From Roseibium album (GTDB taxonomy: Bacteria; Pseudomonadota; Alphaproteobacteria; Rhizobiales; Stappiaceae), in NCBI GenBank assembly GCA_001404055.1, contig CXTY01000007.1, forward strand, positions 124,058 to 188,057: DNA of 64,000 bases. The letters are read 5' to 3'. The position numbers and the translations under genes were made by a program. The notes below the pieces were generated by a model, which was not told the origin of the DNA, did no database searches, and worked only from the letters and a program-made list of their open reading frames with translations. The stretch's first letter is position 1. The number at the start of each line of letters is the position of its first letter. Positions 1-10,142 of the stretch are shown here, piece by piece.

Positions 1-119
1 ATTAGAGACATCATGGTTGCGAGTGCCACAGCAAAAAGTGCCACAGCGACCCAGATCCCTGTCGCCAGTGCAGCCAACATGCCAAGGCCAAGGAAAAATG
101 CAATCAGAGAGAGGTCCAT
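1..119 (-). CDS. dctM: TRAP transporter large permease DctM, N-terminal fragment
   Basis: Only the first ~39 codons are in the window; the gene runs off the left edge. The translated start is a hydrophobic helix beginning MDLSLIAFFLGLGMLAALATG, typical of the DctM 12-TM permease that moves the substrate by Na+-coupled transport. Its ATG overlaps the stop of the small permease gene (TAATG), so the two are translationally coupled. Function is by position and family; the fragment alone would not be conclusive. Confidence 0.75.
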   Translation of the reverse strand, partial: MDLSLIAFFLGLGMLAALATGIWVAVALFAVALATMMSL

Positions 120-676
120 TATTCTTTCCCCTCAATCAAATCGTCTGAGACAGCAGTTTCAAAACTGGGAGCATGACCGGTGAGCGCATGCAACAGGTCG
201 TCCAGCAAGGCGATTGCGAATACCAGAAGCCCGAGTGTCATAAGCGCTTGAGGGAAGACAAGCGGAATTGGAATGATGCCGAAAGAAACTTCGTTGTAGC
301 TGTAGCTATCAAAAGCGAGCCAGCCCGCATGCCAGGTGAAAAACGCTGCTAGACTAAAAGCGACGGCAACCGCCCAGGTATTGAGCACACGCGCAGCAAA
401 TGGGGGAGCTGCCTGAAGTAGAATAGACACACGAATGTGGTCACCATTGCGAAGCGTTCCAGCTAACGCCAGAAAAGAAGCCCCAACCAGCAGGAAACCA
501 GCAATCTCGGCAAGCGACGGCACCAGCAGGCCGATTGGTTCAAAACCGAGCAGGTTTCGTGCTCCGTCGAGCAGACGACCCAGCACCTGAAGAACAACGA
601 GACTTGCTATGACGACGAGACAACACGCAGCCAGAACCGTTGACGCTTGATAGAGCGCATTTAAAGTCTTCCGCAT
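119..676 (-). CDS. dctQ: TRAP transporter small permease DctQ
   Basis: About 185 residues with four hydrophobic segments (near residues 12-35, 55-77, 98-118 and 137-160), the layout of the DctQ small membrane subunit. It partners with the DctM permease downstream and the periplasmic DctP protein upstream. I place the start at 676, at MRKTLNALYQ after a G-rich Shine-Dalgarno stretch; a longer in-frame extension upstream would run through the dctP-dctQ terminator hairpin and is not credible. Order dctP-dctQ-dctM on the minus strand is the usual one. Confidence 0.85.
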   Translation of the reverse strand: MRKTLNALYQASTVLAACCLVVIASLVVLQVLGRLLDGARNLLGFEPIGLLVPSLAEIAGFLLVGASFLALAGTLRNGDHIRVSILLQAAPPFAARVLNTWAVAVAFSLAAFFTWHAGWLAFDSYSYNEVSFGIIPIPLVFPQALMTLGLLVFAIALLDDLLHALTGHAPSFETAVSDDLIEGKE

Positions 677-711
677 CGGTTTCCCCCCACCGGATATGCA
701 GATGATTAAAG

Positions 712-740
712 AAAAACGCCGAGCATGATCGCCCGGCGTT
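712..740 (-). terminator. Intercistronic hairpin between dctP and dctQ
   Basis: The stretch 715-740 can fold on itself (AACGCCGGGC pairing with GCTCGGCGTT) and on the minus strand is followed by TTTTTC. It lies 36 bases past the dctP start-to-stop unit and before dctQ. In TRAP operons such a hairpin usually lets the binding protein be made in excess over the membrane subunits; that role is inferred. Confidence 0.65.
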
Positions 741-752
741 GTTATTCTGATC

Positions 753-1748
753 TTAGTTTTTGTAGGTTTCGAGGACGGCTGCGCCCGCGTCACCGGCCTG
801 CTCTTGCCATTCAGCAGCCATCGTTTCGCCAATTGCAGCAAGATCCTGGATCAGCTGCTTGCTTGGTTTGACGACGGTGATACCGTTTTCAATCAGAACA
901 TTGGTCTTGGTTTTTGTTTCAACCTTGGATGCTTCCCAGCCACGCTTTTCAGCAATCTCCGCCGCGTCGAGAACCGCTGATTTTTCAGCGTCAGTCAAGC
1001 CATCGTAGGCACGCTTGTTGACGATCACCATGTTCTTTGGCAGCCAGGCCTGGGTATCGTGGTAATGGCTCAGAAAGTCCCAGGCCTTGGAGTTTGCACC
1101 GGTGGACGGTGAAGTGATCATTGCTTCAACACGACCAGTCGAGAATGCTGTTGGAATGTCAGGTACTTCTACCTGCGTTGGGACCGCGCCGGCGAGTTGA
1201 GCCATGCGTTCGGTCGCTGCGTTATACGCGCGAAATTTCAGGCCTTTCAAGTCACCAGCGTTGGTGACTTCCTTCTTGGCGTAGATACCCTGAGGAGGCC
1301 ACGGCACAGCGTAAAGCAGCTGCAAACCTTGCTCACCGAGTTTTTCTTCGAGCGCTGGCTTTGAAGCCTGATAAAGCCTCCAGGCCTGATCGTAGGAAGG
1401 TGCCAGGAAAGGGACGGAATCGACACCAAAAACAGCGTCTTCGTTTGACAGCCGTGACACCAGAACTTCACCGATCGGCGCAAGACCCTTGCGCACGGAA
1501 TTCTTGATCTCTGGATGCTTGAACAGCGAGCCCGCCGAATGGATCTGAATCGTCAGCGAACCACCGGTCTTCTCTTTTACATCTTCCGCAAACGCAGCAA
1601 CGTTTTGCGTGTGGAAGTTGCTGTCACCATAAGGTGTCGGCATATCCCATTTGGTTTCAGCGGAAGCTGCAGCAAAACCTGCAAGGCTGAAGGCTGTGGC
1701 AGCGGCCAGGTGGACACCGGCCTTAGTTAGAAAACGTGAATGCAGCAT
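753..1748 (-). CDS. dctP: TRAP transporter substrate-binding protein DctP
   Basis: 331 residues. A cleavable signal peptide is visible (hydrophobic core AAATAFSLAGFAAASAE, cut after ~residue 30), followed by the DctP/SBP_bac_7 fold with the family signature region GLKFRAYNAATERMAQLAGA and the conserved Arg of the carboxylate-binding site. It captures a substrate, usually an organic acid, in the periplasm for DctQM. The substrate cannot be read from sequence, but the shared operator with the 5-oxoprolinase gene (1870-1883 and 3604-3625) suggests 5-oxoproline or a related cyclic amide. The promoter region upstream contains the palindrome at 1870-1883. Confidence 0.9.
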   Translation of the reverse strand: MLHSRFLTKAGVHLAAATAFSLAGFAAASAETKWDMPTPYGDSNFHTQNVAAFAEDVKEKTGGSLTIQIHSAGSLFKHPEIKNSVRKGLAPIGEVLVSRLSNEDAVFGVDSVPFLAPSYDQAWRLYQASKPALEEKLGEQGLQLLYAVPWPPQGIYAKKEVTNAGDLKGLKFRAYNAATERMAQLAGAVPTQVEVPDIPTAFSTGRVEAMITSPSTGANSKAWDFLSHYHDTQAWLPKNMVIVNKRAYDGLTDAEKSAVLDAAEIAEKRGWEASKVETKTKTNVLIENGITVVKPSKQLIQDLAAIGETMAAEWQEQAGDAGAAVLETYKN

Positions 1749-1869
1749 AGTTATCTCCTCTTGGAAGCGGGATTCATCCCGGCTGGATGCGACGTCGAGT
1801 GCCTTCTGTGAACACCTCTGACATGCGCATCTGAAGCAAGAGTAGACTCAAAAAAAGAAAACATCAACG

Positions 1870-1883
1870 ATTTATCGATAAAT
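1870..1883. promoter_or_regulatory. Operator-like palindrome upstream of dctP
   Basis: Perfect 14-bp palindrome ATTTATCGATAAAT, 120 bases upstream of the dctP start and 117 bases before the start of the divergent glycosyltransferase gene. Its TTTATCGATAAA core is identical to that of the palindrome upstream of the 5-oxoprolinase gene (3604-3625). Probably the site of a dimeric repressor not encoded in this window. Confidence 0.6.
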
Positions 1884-2000
1884 TGTGATTGTTGTTTTGT
1901 GAACACACTAACCTTTCCTCCAGCGACCAGATCCGCTAGGCCTTTCCAATCAGTGCTTTGCAGGTAATTAAGGCTGACGATCAGGGAGGGTTTTCAAGCT

Positions 2001-3485
2001 GTGAACCAGACTCGCGGACAAAATCGCTTAGAGAAAATTTCTGGTCTCGTGCTCCTTCTATTCATCCTGATTGTGGCTTCGATTCTCCGCTTCCATGACC
2101 TGGATCGGACAAGCTTCTGGTACGATGAGGCAGTAAGCTGGACTCAATCGAATGGCAGCTTTTTGAACCTGTTGTCGTCTGTGGCAGCGGACAACTATCC
2201 ACCGCTGCACAACATAATTTTATGGGCATCCATGCCGATAATTGGGGACAGTGAAACCGCTCTACGTCTCCCTTCTGCCCTTCTGGGAGTTGCCTCTGTC
2301 TGGCTCATGTATCTGATTGGCAAGAGGCTTGGTGGGGTCACCGCTGGACTTCTGGCAGCAGCGCTGCTTGCTGTTTCCCCTTTTCACATCTGGTACTCGA
2401 CAGAAGCCCGCATGTACGCATTGCTGGCGGCCGGCGGATTAGCGTTTTTGTTATGTGTGTTGAAGGTCCTCAGAAAACCCTCGCGAAGCTGGTTGCTCGC
2501 TCTCAGCCTAAGCGGTGCGTTGTTCCTCTATAGTCATATCTACGCGTTGCTGAGCTTCGCTGCCGTCGGAATCACCTGCGTAATATTTGTTCTTCAGGAC
2601 AAGATGATGAAAGGACGTTTCCAGAACTCCCGGGCATTAGCTGCCTGCTTGGCAATGGCGGTGAGTACCGCTGCATTCCTTCCCTGGCTCGTCATTCTGG
2701 CAAACCGGGCGCGGTCTGTGGCCAAGGATGGGTTCTGGATCGCTTATCCTGATTATCAATTCTTGAAAAACATCGCCTTCTCGGTTTCCGGGTCTCTCGT
2801 ACTTTTCTGGCTACTGTTGGCACTCGCGGTCTACGGTCTGTTCCACGGGCTATTTAGCTCACCCTCTTCGGCCTCAGGCACGTCCCGCGCCAATCGGCGC
2901 GCGCTGCTCGTCTGCCTCGCCTACACGGCAGGGCCACCACTATTGGCTTATTTGTACTCAATCCTAGTGCAACCGATCCTATTCGATCGATACCTGATCG
3001 CGGCCTGGCCCGGCCTGATTCTGCTCGCAGCTTTGGGGACTCAGATGCTTCTTCCGAAGCTCGCAACAATTGCGTTGGTTGGATTTGCCTTGTTTTTCAG
3101 CTTTCCGGAATTGAAATTTACGCTCACGCAGAAGATCCGTCCAGAATGGCGGGACATAGCAGGAGATTATAAGCGAATTCGCGCCTCGGAAGATCGCCTC
3201 TTTCTCTACAAGGGCTTTGCCGCCCCCGCCCTCGCCTACTACATTCGCGATCCACAAGGCTTTGAAGCTATACCCGATCTTGACAGGCTTACATTGGTTT
3301 CCTGGCAGGCTTCCTCGCTGGGCGCTCATTGGCTTCTTGTCGTTCACAGCAATGCTGAGGAAACCAAAGCAGCCCTTGAAGCTTTCTCCGTTCCCAGCAG
3401 TGAACCTGAAGCGCAGCGTTTTGGGTGGGGAGCGAGCGGGTTGAAGCTCGTTCAAAAGCCCACAGCGGGTCAAGGTCAGAATTAG
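2001..3485 (+). CDS. Membrane glycosyltransferase, GT39/ArnT-like (GT-C fold)
   Basis: 494 residues with about 11 predicted transmembrane helices. The first periplasmic loop carries the acidic motif of the PMT/ArnT family (DLDRTSFWYDEAVSW, residues ~30-45), where Asp/Glu bind the metal and the lipid-linked sugar phosphate donor. Such enzymes transfer a sugar from a polyprenyl-phosphate donor to a lipid or protein in the periplasm. The start is a GTG at 2001; the G-rich stretch upstream (GGGAGGG) is rather distant, so the start is uncertain. It lies alone between two genes of the TRAP/oxoprolinase regulon with no obvious link to them. Acceptor unknown. Confidence 0.8.
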   Translation: MNQTRGQNRLEKISGLVLLLFILIVASILRFHDLDRTSFWYDEAVSWTQSNGSFLNLLSSVAADNYPPLHNIILWASMPIIGDSETALRLPSALLGVASVWLMYLIGKRLGGVTAGLLAAALLAVSPFHIWYSTEARMYALLAAGGLAFLLCVLKVLRKPSRSWLLALSLSGALFLYSHIYALLSFAAVGITCVIFVLQDKMMKGRFQNSRALAACLAMAVSTAAFLPWLVILANRARSVAKDGFWIAYPDYQFLKNIAFSVSGSLVLFWLLLALAVYGLFHGLFSSPSSASGTSRANRRALLVCLAYTAGPPLLAYLYSILVQPILFDRYLIAAWPGLILLAALGTQMLLPKLATIALVGFALFFSFPELKFTLTQKIRPEWRDIAGDYKRIRASEDRLFLYKGFAAPALAYYIRDPQGFEAIPDLDRLTLVSWQASSLGAHWLLVVHSNAEETKAALEAFSVPSSEPEAQRFGWGASGLKLVQKPTAGQGQN

Positions 3486-3603
3486 AGAAATTACGCGCCA
3501 AAGCCTGCAATTTGGACCTATGGAAATGCCAATAGACAAACCAGAAAACACCGCGATAACGATATAAAAAGATTGAATAGGTTCCCATTCAAATTTTTTC
3601 ATC

Positions 3604-3625
3604 GACATTTTATCGATAAAATGTC
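3604..3625. promoter_or_regulatory. Operator-like palindrome upstream of 5-oxoprolinase
   Basis: Perfect 22-bp palindrome (GACATTTTATC and its reverse complement), 87 bases upstream of the chosen oxoprolinase start. The inner TTTATCGATAAA is the same as in the dctP upstream palindrome. Likely an operator of a local transcription factor. Confidence 0.65.
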
Positions 3626-3711
3626 AACGTAGTGGCAATCACAAATTGTTCGCGTAAATGCGGCCCGGAATTGCTAGCCAGTTCCAAACGCTAAACACCA
3701 GAGGGAAGAGC

Positions 3712-6700
3712 ATGACTGCCAAGTGGGACTTTTGGATCGACCGGGGTGGCACATTCACAGATATCGTGGGCCGCGCACCAGATGGAACGCTCCACCCTCA
3801 CAAAGTACTTTCAGAAAACCCCGAGGCCTATCGTGACGCCGCCATACAAGGCATTCGCGAGCTGCTCGGAGTGGACAAAGGCACACCGATCCCGTCCGAC
3901 AAGGTCGATACCGTCAAAATGGGAACAACGGTTGCCACAAACGCGCTCCTTGAACGCAAGGGCGAGCGTACCGCCCTGTTCATCACGAAGGGTTTTCGCG
4001 ACGGCTTGGAAATTGGCTATCAGGCTCGCCCGCATATCTTTGCCAAGGAAATTATCAAGCCGGAATTGCTCTATGAGAGCGTTCACGAAATATCAGAACG
4101 CATTCGCGCAGACGGTACCCTGGAAATCAATCTGGATAAAAGCAAGGCTCGCGCAGAAATGCAGGTGGCATGGGATAGCGGGATCCGCTCAATTGCCATC
4201 GTGTTGATGCATGCCTATGCCTATCCTGCCCATGAACAGAGCTTGAAGACCATCGCGCAGGAAATCGGCTTCCCGCAGATTTCTGTTTCGCATGAAGTTT
4301 CGCCACTCATGAAGCTTGTCGGCCGGGGCGACACCACGGTTGTTGACGCATATTTGTCTCCTATCCTGCGTCGCTATGTAGACCAGGTTCAAGAAGAGTT
4401 GGGTTCAGGCCCGCGCCTGATGTTCATGCAGTCCTCCGGCGGTCTCACCGCTGCGGAACTGTTTCAGGGCAAAGATGCAATTCTGTCTGGACCAGCTGGC
4501 GGCGTTGTCGGCGCAGTCGAAACCTCCCGCATGGCCGGCTACGAAAAAATTATCGGCTTTGATATGGGCGGCACTTCCACTGATGTCTGCCATTATGACG
4601 GTGACTACGAGAGGGCTTTCGAGACGGAGGTTGCAGGCGTGCGTATGCGCGCGCCGATGATGATGATTCATACGGTGGCTGCTGGCGGCGGGTCGATCCT
4701 GCATTACACGGATGGCCGTTTCCAAGTGGGTCCAGATTCAGCGGGCGCCAATCCAGGGCCTGCGTGCTATCGCCGTGGTGGTCCGCTCACCGTCACGGAC
4801 GCCAACCTCATGACTGGAAAACTGGCTCCGGCGTTCTTTCCGAAGATCTTTGGCCCCAATCAAGATCAGCCTCTGGACGGTGATGTCGTTCGTCAGAAGT
4901 TCGCAAGTTTGGCAGAGAAAATTGGTGACGGCCGGAGTGCGGAAGAAGTCGCTGATGGCTTTCTGAAGATCGCGGTCGAAAATATGGCTAATGCCATCAA
5001 GAAAATTTCGGTCCAACGCGGGTATGATGTAACCGAATATGCCCTTACCTGCTTTGGTGGCGCTGGTGGTCAGACAGGTTGCCGGGTCGCGGACAGCCTT
5101 GGAATGAAGACCGTCATATTGCATCCCTTCTCCGGCATTCTGTCGGCCTATGGAATGGGGTTAGCGGACATTCGCGCAGACCGCCAAAAGGCAGTTGTTA
5201 AAACACTTACCGAAGAACTGTTACCGGAGCTTGCAAAACTTCGAGACCAATTGGCCAGTCACACCGAAGCTGAACTTGAAAGGCAGGCCATTTCAGCAGC
5301 TGCCCGCAGAACGATGGCAACTGTCCATTTGCGTTACGATGGGACTGACACGCCCCTCCCGGTACCGCTCTACGGTGTATCGGAAATGCGCTCGGCTTTT
5401 GAGGAAGCGCACAAAAAGCAATTCGGCTTTGCATATGACAACAAGCCGATTGTCGTTGAAGCGCTGGAAGTGGAAACTGCTGGCGGTGGCGCAGGCCTGA
5501 TCGAACCAGATTTGAGTTTGCAGTCAGGCATTCCAACACAGGCCAAGCCGGCGCGCCTTTATTCAGAAGGCATCTGGCATGATGCCGGTATTTTCAAGCG
5601 TGATGGCTTGAAGCCAGGTATGAAGGTCATGGGTCCTTCTGTAATCATCGAGCCGCATGCGACCATTGCGGTAGAAGACGGCTGGCAAGCCGAAATCAAT
5701 TCAAAAGACCACGTAATCCTGAAGCGCATCGTGCCGCTGAAGCGAGCCGATGCCATCGGCACCCACGCCGATCCGGTTATGCTGGAAGTCTTCAACAACC
5801 TGTTCATGTCAATCGCAGAACAGATGGGCGTAACGCTGCAGAACACAGCCTATTCAGTCAACATCAAGGAGCGCCTCGATTTCTCCTGCGCAGTCTTTGA
5901 CGCGAATGGTGCTCTGGTCGCCAACGCCCCACATATGCCCGTTCATCTTGGCTCCATGGACCGCTCGGTGGAAACAATCATCAAACTGAATAAAGGAAAG
6001 ATCAAACCGGGTGACGTTTTCGCATTGAATGCGCCATACAACGGCGGCACGCATCTTCCGGACATCACGGTCGTTTCCCCGGTCTTTGACGATGATGGAA
6101 AAGAGATCCTGTTCTGGTCAGCGTCGCGCGGTCACCATGCGGATGTCGGCGGCACTGCGCCGGGCTCAATGACCCCGCGCGCAACCAAGGTCGATGAAGA
6201 AGGTGTTCTGTTCGATAATTTCAAGATTGTTGACGAGGGTCGTTTCTGTGAAGCCGAACTGGTGGAACTTCTGACCGATCACGCGTATCCAGCCAGAAAC
6301 CCGCATCAGAATGTTGCCGACCTCTCCGCCCAGATCGCTGCAAACGAGAAAGGCATTCAGGAACTCCGCAAAATGGTGACCCACTTCGGGTTGGACGTTG
6401 TCCAGGCTTATATGGGTCACGTTCAGGATAATGCGGAAGAAAGCGTACGCAGGGTCATCGAGGCACTGAAGGATTCGGAGAACGAATATCCAACTGATCA
6501 GGGTTCCGTGATCAAGGTCAAGATCACGGTGGACAAGGAGAACCGGGAAGCCACAGTCGACTTCACCGGGACGTCCGGAATGAAGCCGAACAACTTCAAT
6601 GCTCCAGAACCTGTAACCCGTGCTGCAATCCTCTATTGTTTCCGCGTCATGGTCGATGGCGACATTCCGATGAATGCTGGATGTCTGAAACCGATTAACA

Positions 6701-7296
6701 TCATCATTCCGGACGATTGCATGTTGCGCCCCTCCTATCCGGCTGCTGTTGTAGCGGGCAACGTAGAAACTTCCCAGCATGTGACAAACGCGGTTTTTGC
6801 TGCTCTTGGAGCCATGTCCAACGCACAAGGAACCATGAACAATCTGACCTTTGGCAACGACACCTATCAGTACTATGAAACTATCTGCTCCGGATCACCG
6901 GCAGGCCCGGGTTTCAAGGGTACCGATGGTGTACACACGCACATGACCAACTCTCGTCTGACCGACCCGGAAGTACTCGAATTCCGGTTCCCCGTGCTTC
7001 TTGAGGATTTTCATATCCGCAAGGGTTCAGGTGGCAAGGGTAAATGGTCCGCCGGTGACGGCACCAAACGGACATTGCGTTTCCTGGAAAAAATGGATTG
7101 CGCAATCCTTGCTTCGCACCGAACCGTTGCACCCAAAGGACTTGATGGCGGATCTGATGGCGAGCTGGGTCGCACTGAAGTCCGGCGGCTTGATGGAAAG
7201 GTTCAGCAACTGGAAGGATGTGACCAGACCATTCTTGAATCTGGAGAGGCCGTTACGGTAATCACGCCAACAGCTGGAGGCTGGGGCCAGCCTTAG
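3712..7296 (+). CDS. oplAH: 5-oxoprolinase (ATP-hydrolysing), fused hydantoinase A/B type
   Basis: 1194 residues from [13 protein letters not shown]. The start at 3712 follows GAGGGAAGAGC; the upstream in-frame extension has no such signal. The N-terminal half (to ~690) is hydantoinase A/oxoprolinase: phosphate-binding [11 protein letters not shown] near residue 9, [15 protein letters not shown], and [11 protein letters not shown] near 285. The C-terminal half (from ~695) is hydantoinase [35 protein letters not shown]. Single-chain enzymes of about 1200-1300 residues with both parts are ATP-dependent 5-oxoprolinases that open 5-oxo-L-proline to glutamate in the cytoplasm. A hydantoinase of other specificity is the alternative. 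A hairpin follows the stop. Confidence 0.88.
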   Translation: MTAKWDFWIDRGGTFTDIVGRAPDGTLHPHKVLSENPEAYRDAAIQGIRELLGVDKGTPIPSDKVDTVKMGTTVATNALLERKGERTALFITKGFRDGLEIGYQARPHIFAKEIIKPELLYESVHEISERIRADGTLEINLDKSKARAEMQVAWDSGIRSIAIVLMHAYAYPAHEQSLKTIAQEIGFPQISVSHEVSPLMKLVGRGDTTVVDAYLSPILRRYVDQVQEELGSGPRLMFMQSSGGLTAAELFQGKDAILSGPAGGVVGAVETSRMAGYEKIIGFDMGGTSTDVCHYDGDYERAFETEVAGVRMRAPMMMIHTVAAGGGSILHYTDGRFQVGPDSAGANPGPACYRRGGPLTVTDANLMTGKLAPAFFPKIFGPNQDQPLDGDVVRQKFASLAEKIGDGRSAEEVADGFLKIAVENMANAIKKISVQRGYDVTEYALTCFGGAGGQTGCRVADSLGMKTVILHPFSGILSAYGMGLADIRADRQKAVVKTLTEELLPELAKLRDQLASHTEAELERQAISAAARRTMATVHLRYDGTDTPLPVPLYGVSEMRSAFEEAHKKQFGFAYDNKPIVVEALEVETAGGGAGLIEPDLSLQSGIPTQAKPARLYSEGIWHDAGIFKRDGLKPGMKVMGPSVIIEPHATIAVEDGWQAEINSKDHVILKRIVPLKRADAIGTHADPVMLEVFNNLFMSIAEQMGVTLQNTAYSVNIKERLDFSCAVFDANGALVANAPHMPVHLGSMDRSVETIIKLNKGKIKPGDVFALNAPYNGGTHLPDITVVSPVFDDDGKEILFWSASRGHHADVGGTAPGSMTPRATKVDEEGVLFDNFKIVDEGRFCEAELVELLTDHAYPARNPHQNVADLSAQIAANEKGIQELRKMVTHFGLDVVQAYMGHVQDNAEESVRRVIEALKDSENEYPTDQGSVIKVKITVDKENREATVDFTGTSGMKPNNFNAPEPVTRAAILYCFRVMVDGDIPMNAGCLKPINIIIPDDCMLRPSYPAAVVAGNVETSQHVTNAVFAALGAMSNAQGTMNNLTFGNDTYQYYETICSGSPAGPGFKGTDGVHTHMTNSRLTDPEVLEFRFPVLLEDFHIRKGSGGKGKWSAGDGTKRTLRFLEKMDCAILASHRTVAPKGLDGGSDGELGRTEVRRLDGKVQQLEGCDQTILESGEAVTVITPTAGGWGQP

Positions 7297-7317
7297 TCGT
7301 GTATGAAACTTGCGGGT

Positions 7318-7342
7318 GCGGACAAGGTTAGACCTTGTCCGC
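7318..7342 (+). terminator. Stem-loop downstream of oplAH
   Basis: Perfect 10-bp stem with a 5-base loop: GCGGACAAGG, TTAGA, CCTTGTCCGC, 22 bases after the stop codon. No T-run follows, so it may act as a weak terminator or as an RNA 3' end stabiliser. The rest of 7297-7629 shows no other convincing feature. Confidence 0.5.
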
Positions 7343-7629
7343 GGCACACAAGTACCATCTCCGCTCGCGAAACCAGAATCGCCTCGACCAACAACAGACC
7401 AAATAAACGAACAATTCGCAGCGGGCATCAGCTTTTTTGATAGCCCCATAACAAGCATTTGCAACAATTGCCGGACTTATTCACAGGGGCCTGGCGCACT
7501 TTGGATAAAATCTTCGACTCCGAAGAAAGTCCAGCCATTGGGCCAACGTACAATTGCTCCCCCTCTTGCAAATCATTATCACTTTCTCCTGACGCACCCG
7601 AAATGTCCTGACCCTTGGTTGGTAAACGC

Positions 7630-8529
7630 ATGACGCCGTTGCAATCAAAGACCAAAGCTGAAACAGCACACGAGCTCGACGCGATGCTCAACAGTCATCG
7701 CAGTTGGGTTTATCGGCTAAACAGGACCTTGATTTGCGGGTCGGAACCAACAAAGGACATGGTTGCGGAAGACGCCCATTTAGTCTGCACGATGGGCCAC
7801 TGGCTTGAGACGCGCGCACGCGATCTCGATCTCGGGCAGGAAACCTACAAAAACATCGTGGACATTCACAAGACGGCACACGATCTTGGAAGGGAGATGG
7901 CCGTTACGGTTCAGGTGGGGGAGAAGATAGCCGAACGTGTCTATGACGAGTTTCTGGCCTCATCGGAAGCTTTGGTGGGCCTGATCGAAACTGCTTACGA
8001 CGAAATTGTCGCCTCCATCAATGCAACCGACCCGCTTACAGGCGCCGAAAATCGTTCGATGATGATCGCACGGCTGAAAGAGCGGATTTCAAACTCCAGA
8101 AAATCCGGATCCTGGAACTGGTTGCTGATGGTCGACCTCGATCACTTCAAATCGGTAAACGATCAATTCGGTCATGAGCTGGGTGACGCTGTGCTGCAGG
8201 GATTCGCATCCGTGGTTAGAGAACACATCAGAACCAAAGATCTCTTTTTTCGATATGGAGGAGAAGAGTTCCTCCTTTGTATCAGTGACGTTGACCGGGA
8301 CGCCGTCTCCAGCGTTGCAGAACGCTTGAGGAAAGCGACCGCGCAAAAATCCTACGAGACAGCGAAAGGTGACCAGTTTTCGGTAACGGCCTCTTTCGGC
8401 ATCGCCGCCCTGACGCCTGAAAAGTCTGTCAACGATGCGATCAACTCCGCAGACGCTGCAATGTATGCCGCCAAACACGCAGGTCGTAACAAAGTTGTCT
8501 TTGAAACAGAACGCCTGACCAGACCTTAA
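7630..8529 (+). CDS. Diguanylate cyclase with N-terminal CZB zinc-binding domain (DgcZ-like)
   Basis: 299 residues. Residues ~15-120 form a chemoreceptor zinc-binding (CZB) domain, with the family pattern H in NSHRSW, CTMGHWL and DIHKTAH supplying His/Cys ligands. A GGDEF domain follows (~135-295) with an intact catalytic RYGGEEF and an RTKD inhibition site five residues before it. The layout matches E. coli DgcZ/YdeH, in which zinc represses c-di-GMP synthesis. I start at MTPLQSK (7630). The predicted role is a cytosolic zinc-controlled c-di-GMP synthase with product inhibition. It is a single gene with no operon partner. Confidence 0.88.
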   Translation: MTPLQSKTKAETAHELDAMLNSHRSWVYRLNRTLICGSEPTKDMVAEDAHLVCTMGHWLETRARDLDLGQETYKNIVDIHKTAHDLGREMAVTVQVGEKIAERVYDEFLASSEALVGLIETAYDEIVASINATDPLTGAENRSMMIARLKERISNSRKSGSWNWLLMVDLDHFKSVNDQFGHELGDAVLQGFASVVREHIRTKDLFFRYGGEEFLLCISDVDRDAVSSVAERLRKATAQKSYETAKGDQFSVTASFGIAALTPEKSVNDAINSADAAMYAAKHAGRNKVVFETERLTRP

Positions 8530-8553
8530 CGGCCGCAGAACTGAATGAAATTT

Positions 8554-9330
8554 TTATGCGTTGCGGGCCTGCATTGCCAGGGCAACAAGCGTCGGGCGCA
8601 ACTCGTCTGGATCGTTTAGCTCCTCAGCGAACCACAACCGTTCGACCCTGTCCCCTGCGACAAGGTCCAATCCCTGTGGATCAATACAAGCCAATTTCCA
8701 GTTTGCAACCGACGCCTTGCAGAGGACTTCCGCATACAGCTTGACCGCGTCCAGATGATCTTCGTTCATATGCGCCACGGCACCGGCTTCCATTGCAGCC
8801 CAGCGCTCGGGTTGTTCAAATGAAGTCAACAGGTCCTCATTCCCCAATTCGAATGCCTTGCCGAAACCACCATTCAAACTTGCCCGTATGATCTCAAGAC
8901 GGAAAAAGGAGAAGTCACCAAAATCGGCATATAATTCTGCTTTCGGATGGCGCTTCAGGTAGCGGCTTCGCACTCTTTCGTGCTCTTCGCTTGCGCGTTC
9001 AATCTGGAGTGCCTTGCAAAATAACGAAATTCGGGCATGAGCCAACGGGTCGCCCTTACCGGGTTCTCCTACGAGCAGCGAACAAGATGGCGTTTGTCGG
9101 ATCGCCAACGTATGGCCTGACAAAGTACTGGTCAGGATAACAGGGGTGCCATCAGTGTCAGTGGCGACCGCCACACGGCTCGACAACGGATGACCCGATC
9201 CCGCTTCGATAGACGCCAGCGCACCATATCTCGCTTTGCGAACTAGCCCCTTCGCGAGCGAACGCGCTTCGTCATCTGTTGGCCGAATAGGTGATTTTTC
9301 TCGCTCGATTTCTTCGCCTGTTGTTCCCAA
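8554..9330 (-). CDS. HugZ-family heme utilisation / pyridoxamine-phosphate-oxidase-like protein
   Basis: 258 residues. The N-terminal two-thirds is a split-barrel flavin/heme-binding domain (LVRKARYGALASIEAGSGHPLSSRVAVATD). The C-terminal ~80 residues are a DUF2470 domain with the typical MNEDHLDAV motif. This pairing is the HugZ/HutZ family; Helicobacter HugZ is a heme oxygenase. The start is a TTG at 9330, preceded by GAGAGGCGAAAA; no ATG occurs near the N-terminus. Stands alone, convergent with the diguanylate cyclase gene. Heme degradation versus heme storage cannot be told from sequence. Confidence 0.82.
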   Translation of the reverse strand: MGTTGEEIEREKSPIRPTDDEARSLAKGLVRKARYGALASIEAGSGHPLSSRVAVATDTDGTPVILTSTLSGHTLAIRQTPSCSLLVGEPGKGDPLAHARISLFCKALQIERASEEHERVRSRYLKRHPKAELYADFGDFSFFRLEIIRASLNGGFGKAFELGNEDLLTSFEQPERWAAMEAGAVAHMNEDHLDAVKLYAEVLCKASVANWKLACIDPQGLDLVAGDRVERLWFAEELNDPDELRPTLVALAMQARNA

Positions 9331-9528
9331 TTTTCGCCTCTCCTCACTAGATCAGTGTTGCAATGCGTTACCCACTATCGGAACGCTTGGTGGGATTATC
9401 CTCTCCCACATGGCAACATGAACGCAAGATGAACGAGGATATCAGAACCCATTCAGAGCCAGCGTGCGATTGTCTCCACATCAGTTTCGCGCCACTTCAA
9501 CAGGCGCAGTCCCTTGGAGACAAGATCA

Positions 9529-9984
9529 ATGAACACATTGAGCAAACGCCTTATCGCCACCGCCCTCACAGGTGTTATTCTTCTACCGACGGTCGTTACA
9601 GCTGAAGCCGGTCCAAGAAATGGTTGGCGCAACCACCAAGGTGGTCATCAGCAACATCATCGCAAGCACCGTAAACACAAGCGCCATAAAAACAACGATA
9701 ATGTCGGCGCAGCAGTGGCTGCAGGGATAATTGGATTGGCAGCAGGCGCAATCTTGCTCGGTGCGACCAGTCAGCCGCGTTATGCTGGGCCTCCGGCAAC
9801 ACATTATTATCCACCAGCACCGGATTACCCACCTGCGCCTTATCCGGGCCGTGTCAACGGAGCAGTTGGCTATCAGCCGTGGAGCCCGGCTTGGTACCAA
9901 TACTGCTCGTCCAAGTTCCGGTCATTCAATCCATCGACCGGCACCTACATGACCTATCGCGGCGTGGAACGCTTCTGCCAGTAG
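9529..9984 (+). CDS. BA14K-like secreted protein
   Basis: 151 residues from MNTLSKRL (GGAG nine bases upstream). A signal peptide ends around AEA (residue ~27). A His/Lys-rich stretch follows (residues 33-55, NHQGGHQQHHRKHRKHKRHK), then a glycine/alanine hydrophobic segment (VGAAVAAGIIGLAAGAILLG), a Pro/Tyr-rich linker, and a C-terminal WYQYCSSKFRSFNPSTGTYMTYRGVERFC block. That block, with two cysteines, is the signature of Brucella BA14K, an immunoreactive lectin-like protein common in Hyphomicrobiales. The His-rich stretch may bind metal. Envelope role inferred. Confidence 0.82.
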   Translation: MNTLSKRLIATALTGVILLPTVVTAEAGPRNGWRNHQGGHQQHHRKHRKHKRHKNNDNVGAAVAAGIIGLAAGAILLGATSQPRYAGPPATHYYPPAPDYPPAPYPGRVNGAVGYQPWSPAWYQYCSSKFRSFNPSTGTYMTYRGVERFCQ

Positions 9985-10142
9985 ACTTTAATAAACAACC
10001 GCCTAGTTCTCGGATTCAGGCTAAAGGTCAGCTGAACTGACCACCAGTCTGTTTCCGTTACTATCTATCGCGATTGAGGACTGAAGCATTTCAGAGCGCA
10101 AAGACGGTACATTTTCTCTCACCCCTTTTGAACAACCCGACT

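Noticed and set aside
2979..3608. Minus-strand open frame of ~200 codons under the glycosyltransferase
   Set aside because: Antisense of a well-supported membrane protein, composition unnatural, no ribosome site.
6166..6828. Minus-strand frame of ~220 codons inside oplAH
   Set aside because: Antisense shadow of the conserved hydantoinase B domain.
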